Shown here: piece by piece, positions 5,853-9,547 of the stretch | How positions within the stretch are numbered: position 1 is the first letter of the stretch | Layout: each line of letters opens with the position of its first letter | Assembly: GCF_002432345.1 (NCBI RefSeq) | Contig: NZ_DJDT01000238.1 | Location: 1 to 9,547, forward strand | Length of the DNA: 9,547 nt | Origin: Pedobacter sp. UBA5917 | GTDB lineage: Bacteria; Bacteroidota; Bacteroidia; Sphingobacteriales; Sphingobacteriaceae | Reading direction: 5' to 3' | Position numbers and translations under genes: made by a program | The notes under the pieces: generated by a model | What the model saw: the letters and a program-made list of their open reading frames with translations, nothing else | Database searches by the model: none | What the model was told of the DNA's origin: nothing

Positions 5853-6629
5853 TTATACCATTTTACTAAACCGGAGTACCGATATCCCCTTATACCTTTT
5901 AAAACTTTTTGTAAAATTTTCGGTTTGCTCAAAGCCCAATATACCAGCTATCTGGTCGATAGAAAAATCGCTGTGCATCAAAAGTTCTTCCGCTTCACGC
6001 ATAATCCTGTCTTTTATAAGCACGGTTAAACTTTTGCCCAATACACGGTCTAAAAACTTATTCAATTTCCCAACGCTCATCCCCATCCCCTCTGCATAAA
6101 ACTGGATAGATCTTTCTACCCTATAATACTGGTCTAAAATAGCCTTAAAGCGCAAAACCTGCTGTAATTCATCTAATGTTAATGCCGCCAGATAACCATC
6201 TAATCCTGCGGTAAAACCAAGAAAAAGCGATAGGTACTGCGCCAGAAAACGCAGATCCTGCTCTGCATTGATCTCCCTTTTAAGCTGATCGATCAAACTA
6301 TAGGTTTTTATAGACTCCTGAAGGCTTAAATCCCTGAACGATAAATTCAAAAATAGATTTTTGGCCAATGGGTCAAGATGTTGGAGCAAAAACTCCGTAT
6401 AAAGCTTACTGCTAAAATTTAACCAGTAACCCGATGTAATACGCCCTTCAAGTCTAACCAGCCCCTCCTCCGGGATAAAAAATATCCTTTTGTCGCGCAG
6501 TTCATAATCGCCAGAATTCATGCACAAAAAACCATCTGCCTGCTTAATGATCAACATCCGCATCGGGTATGTTGCCTGCAGCGCACGCTCCCTATTAAAA
6601 ACCCCACTAATTGGTTCTAATTGTATCAT
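5853..6629 (-). CDS. AraC-family transcriptional regulator
   Basis: This 258-aa protein has the two-part layout of AraC regulators. Residues 1-145 are rich in beta strands and read like a cupin-type effector or dimerisation domain (for example RIFFIPEEGLVRLEG, 48-62), though no ligand residues can be named. Residues about 165-255 carry the paired helix-turn-helix: first helix pair around RSIQFYAEGMGMSVGKLNKF (173-192), the linker helix DRIMREAEELL (207-217), then FSIDQIAGILGF (222-233) and ENFTKSFKRYKGIS (237-250), close to the AraC signature. It should bind DNA as an activator. Both neighbours are remote or convergent, so its target is not evident; a dyad at 6698-6712 upstream of its own gene may be an operator. 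The start is the first ATG; family call is firm, signal unknown. Confidence 0.93.
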   Translation of the reverse strand: MIQLEPISGVFNRERALQATYPMRMLIIKQADGFLCMNSGDYELRDKRIFFIPEEGLVRLEGRITSGYWLNFSSKLYTEFLLQHLDPLAKNLFLNLSFRDLSLQESIKTYSLIDQLKREINAEQDLRFLAQYLSLFLGFTAGLDGYLAALTLDELQQVLRFKAILDQYYRVERSIQFYAEGMGMSVGKLNKFLDRVLGKSLTVLIKDRIMREAEELLMHSDFSIDQIAGILGFEQTENFTKSFKRYKGISVLRFSKMV

Positions 6630-6697
6630 ATTAAACTTAAAGGATAAACAGCACTATGACTGAAATAGTTCTATAAGGTTACAATAGCTTAAGTATT

Positions 6698-6712
6698 TTT
6701 AGGCAACCTAAA
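6698..6712. promoter_or_regulatory. Palindrome upstream of the AraC-type gene
   Basis: TTTAGG-CAA-CCTAAA is a perfect 15-bp palindrome with 6-bp arms, 69-83 bp upstream of the AraC-type gene's start. The position fits an operator or activator site for that gene. AraC proteins more often use direct repeats, so a different, dimeric regulator is possible. Confidence 0.35.
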
Positions 6713-6889
6713 CTTTTCAGCGTGCAAATATTATAAAAAAACACTTTTAAAAACAGGAAAACAACTGTTGGATGCAATTAATCAGATTTGCTGCTCAATC
6801 ATCAGATCCATTGGTTATTCTGCAAACGAAAATACCTTCCATCCTTATTCAAATTACTTTATCTGTTATCAAAAAATTATGCCAAACAA

Positions 6890-6919
6890 TGTATTATTTG
6901 TTTGCGGTTATATAATACA
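6890..6919. repeat. Inverted repeat, 8-bp arms
   Basis: TGTATTAT (6890-6897) and ATAATACA (6912-6919) are exact inverse complements separated by 14 nt. In AT-rich DNA the match is only moderately significant. Confidence 0.35.
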
Positions 6920-6954
6920 GCAAAAAATCACTTCTTTATGTAAATGCACTATTT

Positions 6955-6976
6955 ATTGTAGATAAATTTCTACAAT
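6955..6976. repeat. Inverted repeat, 8-bp arms with 6-nt loop
   Basis: ATTGTAGA and TCTACAAT are perfect arms around TAAATT. It could be a hairpin or a dimeric protein site. It has the arm sequence of Cas12a repeat hairpins in the wrong order and is not a CRISPR repeat. Confidence 0.45.
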
Positions 6977-7029
6977 TTAATGGGTAAATTATTCAACACA
7001 TTAGAAACGTGTCCTAATACCTGTTGTTC

Positions 7030-7071
7030 TTAACATAAGTTAAAAACTACATAAAAACAACTATAAGTTGT
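7030..7071. promoter_or_regulatory. Two related dyads, possible tandem operator
   Basis: TTAAC-ATAA-GTTAA (7030-7043) and ACAACT-ATA-AGTTGT (7057-7071) are both inverted repeats and share the core AAC(T)ATAAGTT, with cores about 28 bp apart. They lie 133-174 bp upstream of the 60-aa gene. Two copies of one palindrome suggest a regulator site; the regulator is unknown. Confidence 0.4.
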
Positions 7072-7203
7072 AAAAATGCCATATTTTAAGTAATTTAACG
7101 CCACAATCAATCCATCACCGGGCTGAAAGACGGATCTAACCATCTATAATTAAAACATATACAAGCTGAGGATGTTAATTAATGGACATTAAACTAACAA
7201 AAC

Positions 7204-7386
7204 ATGAAATACTTATCAAAAAACAGCAGTAAAGAAGAACTGGAGGGTATTAGAAAAGGCGATACCATTAAAGACGATACCGGAAAGCAGGGCGAGGTAA
7301 CCCAGATTGAAATTTTAACCCGCCGGCAGGAAAAACAATATTATTATAAATTAAAAAACGACGGAACCATCCTCGTGATCAAATAA
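7204..7386 (+). CDS. Small hypothetical protein, 60 aa
   Basis: I do not recognise a named family. The protein is small, highly charged and Lys-rich, with no signal peptide or membrane segment. Residues 18-58 alternate short strands and turns (KGDTIKDDTGKQGEVTQIEI, then YYYKLKNDGTILVIK), a pattern resembling a KOW- or SH3-like small barrel. The hydrophobic strand ends and the well-formed codons argue that it is a real gene. The ATG is preceded by AACAAAAC with no Shine-Dalgarno, as for its neighbours. It lies 70 nt before the PQQ dehydrogenase gene on the same strand, but a promoter-like box in that gap suggests they are separate units. Function is not known. Confidence 0.65.
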   Translation: MKYLSKNSSKEELEGIRKGDTIKDDTGKQGEVTQIEILTRRQEKQYYYKLKNDGTILVIK

Positions 7387-7427
7387 TCCAAAAAACTTCA
7401 TTATCACCAGGTTACAACATTTTCTTT

Positions 7428-7437
7428 TATATTTATG
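7428..7437 (+). promoter_or_regulatory. Promoter-like box before the PQQ dehydrogenase gene
   Basis: TATATTTATG resembles the TAnnTTTG -7 element with one base inserted or changed, 19 bp before the ATG. A closely similar TATATTTATTG stands at 8996-9006, 20 bp before the next gene. No good -33 element was found for either. Confidence 0.25.
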
Positions 7438-7456
7438 TAGTAAAACGATTTATTAG

Positions 7457-8875
7457 ATGATAAAAAGGAACTACATTTCGATCTTGGCCTTCATAACCGC
7501 TTTTATCTTTATAAGCAGTTTTTCGTATAAAAATACCGACGGTACTGAGCGGGTATTTTTTAAGGTCGACACCCTGGCTACCAACCTTACCGTGCCCTGG
7601 CAAATCGTTTTTTTACCCAACCACGATATGTTATTTACCGAACGTCCCGGCCGGGTGCGTATTTACCGCAATGGAAAACTTCAGCAAAAACCGGTTTTAG
7701 AGGTTAACAATATAAAGGCAGAAACCAAAACTGGCTTATTGGGCATGGCAATCCACCCTGATTTTAATAAGAACCATTTTATTTACATCGCCCATAATTA
7801 TGGAGACAATAAAAGTTTATGGCTTAGAGTAGTACGTTATGAGTTTAAAAATGATACCCTGATCAATCCTAAAACATTAATCGAACAAATTCCGGCTGCA
7901 AGAAATCATACCGGCTGTAGATTGGCTTTCGGACGTGACCAAAAATTATACATCAGCACAGGCGATGCTGACCAGCCCATCCTTGCCCAGGATCTTAAAA
8001 CCTACAATGGCAAAATATTGAGGTTAAATGCTAACGGAGAAATTCCGGCAGATAATCCCTTTGTAAAAAATGATACTGCCCATAAAGAAATCTGGTCGTA
8101 CGGACACCGTAATCCACAGGGCATCGCCTTCGAACCACAAACAAATCAATTTTATGCTACCGAACACGGTCCTACTGGTGGTGATGAAATTAACATCATT
8201 AAAAAAGGGGGCAATTATGGATGGCCGGTAATTCACCATCAGGAAACCAAAACCGGAATGATTACCCCGTTTTTAGAATATACACCTTCTATCGGACCTT
8301 CGGAAGCAGTATTTTATCATGGCAATGCTTTTCCGCAGCTCAAAGGGAATTTACTTGTTGCCTGTTTACGTGGAGAATCTATTTTAAGGATCGAAATGGA
8401 TAAAAATAAAATTGTTAAGCAGGAAGTATTGCTGAAAAAACAATATGGCAGGATCAGATCTTTAGTTGTGGGTCCTGACGGATATCTTTATATATCAACC
8501 TCCAATTTTGATCTTCCTGAAAGCAAAGGGGAAAAGCCTTACGATATGATCCTTAGATTGCGGCCATCAGGTACAGAAAACGGTCAGATAGCCCAAACTA
8601 TATTATCCAATAATCAAACTTCAAAAACAGAAACAGGTCCGGCAGCAATTTTTAAACAATTGTGTGCATCGTGCCACGGCGATAAACTACAGGGTACCGA
8701 AACAGTTTACAACCTTTCAGGAGGAAAATTTAAGCATGGTGCAGATAAGCAGTCGATTATCAACAACATCAGTAAGGGTATTATAAACAAAGGAATGCCT
8801 GCCTGGAACGGGGCCATCAGCAAAAAAGATATTGAAAAACTTGCTGATTATATTTTAGAAATCACCAAAGGATGA
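7457..8875 (+). CDS. Exported PQQ-dependent sugar dehydrogenase fused to cytochrome c
   Basis: This 472-aa protein begins with a signal peptide (basic MIKR, hydrophobic core about 7-22), so it acts in the periplasm or outside the cell. Residues about 35-370 form the six-bladed propeller of the glucose/sorbosone dehydrogenase family: TNLTVPWQIVFLP (42-54), ETKTGLLGMAIHPDF (89-103), ARNHTGC (148-154) with H151 at the place of the catalytic base, YGHRNPQGIAF (215-225) with R218 at a PQQ-contact position, and the GDEINIIKKGGNYGWPV segment (242-258). Residues about 395-470 are a class I c-type cytochrome with haem motif CASCH (403-407) and M447 in GMPAW as likely axial ligand. It should oxidise an aldose or similar alcohol and pass electrons from PQQ to its own haem. 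True substrate unknown. The start is the first ATG and gives a clean signal peptide. Confidence 0.93.
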   Translation: MIKRNYISILAFITAFIFISSFSYKNTDGTERVFFKVDTLATNLTVPWQIVFLPNHDMLFTERPGRVRIYRNGKLQQKPVLEVNNIKAETKTGLLGMAIHPDFNKNHFIYIAHNYGDNKSLWLRVVRYEFKNDTLINPKTLIEQIPAARNHTGCRLAFGRDQKLYISTGDADQPILAQDLKTYNGKILRLNANGEIPADNPFVKNDTAHKEIWSYGHRNPQGIAFEPQTNQFYATEHGPTGGDEINIIKKGGNYGWPVIHHQETKTGMITPFLEYTPSIGPSEAVFYHGNAFPQLKGNLLVACLRGESILRIEMDKNKIVKQEVLLKKQYGRIRSLVVGPDGYLYISTSNFDLPESKGEKPYDMILRLRPSGTENGQIAQTILSNNQTSKTETGPAAIFKQLCASCHGDKLQGTETVYNLSGGKFKHGADKQSIINNISKGIINKGMPAWNGAISKKDIEKLADYILEITKG

Positions 8876-8995
8876 TAATAAATGTACGACAGGTAAATAT
8901 TAAACGATTTTGTCATTTAATTCAGCATTCCTGTCATATACGGTTAAAATTTACATAATTTTTGATACAATACTTCAAGTTTTAAAACGAACATC

Positions 8996-9006
8996 TATAT
9001 TTATTG
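8996..9006 (+). promoter_or_regulatory. Promoter-like box before the second dehydrogenase gene
   Basis: TATATTTATTG is near the TAnnTTTG -7 consensus and shares TATATTTAT with the box before the preceding dehydrogenase gene. The shared element may mean common control, but it is short and AT-rich. Confidence 0.22.
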
Positions 9007-9026
9007 AAAATCCCTCAACCAAATAG

Positions 9027-9547
9027 ATGAAAACAACATTTACCGTATTGTTATCTGCTACTGCATGTATACTTATTTCGGCAACCACACTAACCAAAAA
9101 AAATTACGAAAAACACACTTTCGATTTTTCAGGCAAAAACAGGATCGATACGCCTGATCAGGACCGCTTTGTTAAAGCTACCCTGGCGCAGGGAGAATTT
9201 TTCGAACCAACAGAAATGGCCGTACTCCCTAACCTCGATATCCTGGTGGCCCAACGCCGGGGCGAAGTATTGATTTACAAAAACAGCACAAAAAAAATCA
9301 AGGAAGCCGGCAAGCTTGATGTTTATTTTAAAACCAGCAATCCCGATGTAAATGCCGAAGAAGGTTTATTGGGCATGGCTGCCGACCCAAAATTTGCTGT
9401 AAACAAGTACATTTATCTTTTTTACAGTCCTTTTGATAAATCCGTAAACCGCTTATCGAGGTTTAAGCTTGTTAACGATCAGGTGGTAAAAGAATCGGAG
9501 AAAATTATTTTAGAATTTTACTCACAACGCGAAATCTGCTGCCACAC
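9027..9547 (+). CDS. Second exported PQQ-dependent dehydrogenase-like protein, N-terminal part
   Basis: The frame opens at ATG 9027 and runs 173 codons to the window edge without a stop, so the gene is partial. It begins with a signal peptide (hydrophobic core about residues 5-22); the Cys at 14 is not in a good lipobox. Residues 60-85 (EPTEMAVLPNLDILVAQRRG and on) and EEGLLGMAADPKF (111-123) match the first propeller blades of the glucose/sorbosone dehydrogenase family. The visible end REICCH (168-173) is where the propeller's His motif falls; two adjacent Cys precede it. It is clearly a divergent paralogue of the preceding gene, not a recent copy. In Bacteroidota such proteins are often much longer, with added PKD-like and cytochrome domains, which cannot be checked here. 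The 151-nt gap to the previous stop has no strong terminator. Confidence 0.88.
   Translation, partial: MKTTFTVLLSATACILISATTLTKKNYEKHTFDFSGKNRIDTPDQDRFVKATLAQGEFFEPTEMAVLPNLDILVAQRRGEVLIYKNSTKKIKEAGKLDVYFKTSNPDVNAEEGLLGMAADPKFAVNKYIYLFYSPFDKSVNRLSRFKLVNDQVVKESEKIILEFYSQREICCH

Larger units (their letters stand above)
6713..7203. other. Long intergenic stretch with several dyads, no convincing gene
   Basis: No frame looks coding on either strand. The interval holds four inverted repeats at 6890-6919, 6955-6976, 7030-7043 and 7057-7071, described separately. It may carry the control region of the 60-aa gene at 7204 or an untranslated RNA. Confidence 0.5.

Noticed and set aside
6768..6965. 65-codon Cys-rich open frame on the plus strand
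   Set aside because: No family resemblance, unusual composition for this genome, and no supported start; reads as AT-rich noise.
6955..6976. Resemblance to the Cas12a CRISPR repeat (TTTCTAC and GTAGAT elements)
   Set aside because: The two arms are in reverse order with a 6-nt loop, there is one copy only, and there are no spacers or cas genes.
7182..7232. 16-aa open frame overlapping the start of the 60-aa gene
   Set aside because: Too short and out of frame; no sign of translational coupling beyond chance.
8887..8938. GACAGG/CCTGTC inverted repeat after the PQQ dehydrogenase gene
   Set aside because: Only 6-bp arms with about 40 nt between them and no U-tail; not credible as a terminator.

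Overview
The window looks like chromosomal DNA of a Bacteroidota bacterium, most likely a Sphingobacteriaceae/Pedobacter-type organism. The reasons are AT-rich intergenic DNA, almost no Shine-Dalgarno sequences, several promoter-like boxes close to the Bacteroidota TAnnTTTG (-7) consensus, a typical Bacteroidota elongator tRNA-Met, and gene families common in this group (helicase with a C-terminal HRDC domain, PQQ sugar dehydrogenase fused to cytochrome c). The genus is an inference.

Layout. On the minus strand, 1-419 is the N-terminal part of an ECF sigma factor cut by the window edge. Upstream of it, and probably co-transcribed, is an SDR oxidoreductase (475-1224). The 1225-1976 interval holds repeats upstream of the SDR gene, a possible decayed coding fragment, a tRNA-Met(CAT) gene with a clear terminator, and the divergent control regions of the tRNA and the next gene. 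On the plus strand follow a 697-aa Pif1/RecD-like helicase with HRDC domain (1977-4070) and a YegD-type Hsp70-family ATPase without a substrate-binding domain (4147-5415). The 5416-5852 interval contains the most unusual structure: a 19-20 bp imperfect inverted repeat (5691-5710 and 5828-5846) bounding a short GC-richer segment, with a promoter-like box directly at its left edge. On the minus strand, 5853-6629 encodes an AraC-family regulator. The long gap 6630-7203 carries several dyads but no convincing gene. On the plus strand come a 60-aa hypothetical protein (7204-7386), an exported PQQ sugar dehydrogenase-cytochrome c fusion (7457-8875), and the start of a second, divergent PQQ dehydrogenase-like exported protein running off the end (9027-9547).

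How the genes may work together. The last two genes form a plausible periplasmic oxidation module that passes electrons to a c-type cytochrome. The helicase and the Hsp70-like protein are tandem but appear to have separate promoters, so a joint role is unproven. No complete defence system, CRISPR array or insertion sequence was found. The best candidate for something undescribed is the inverted-repeat-bounded segment at 5691-5846, which could be a structured RNA, a small non-autonomous mobile element, or an invertible segment.
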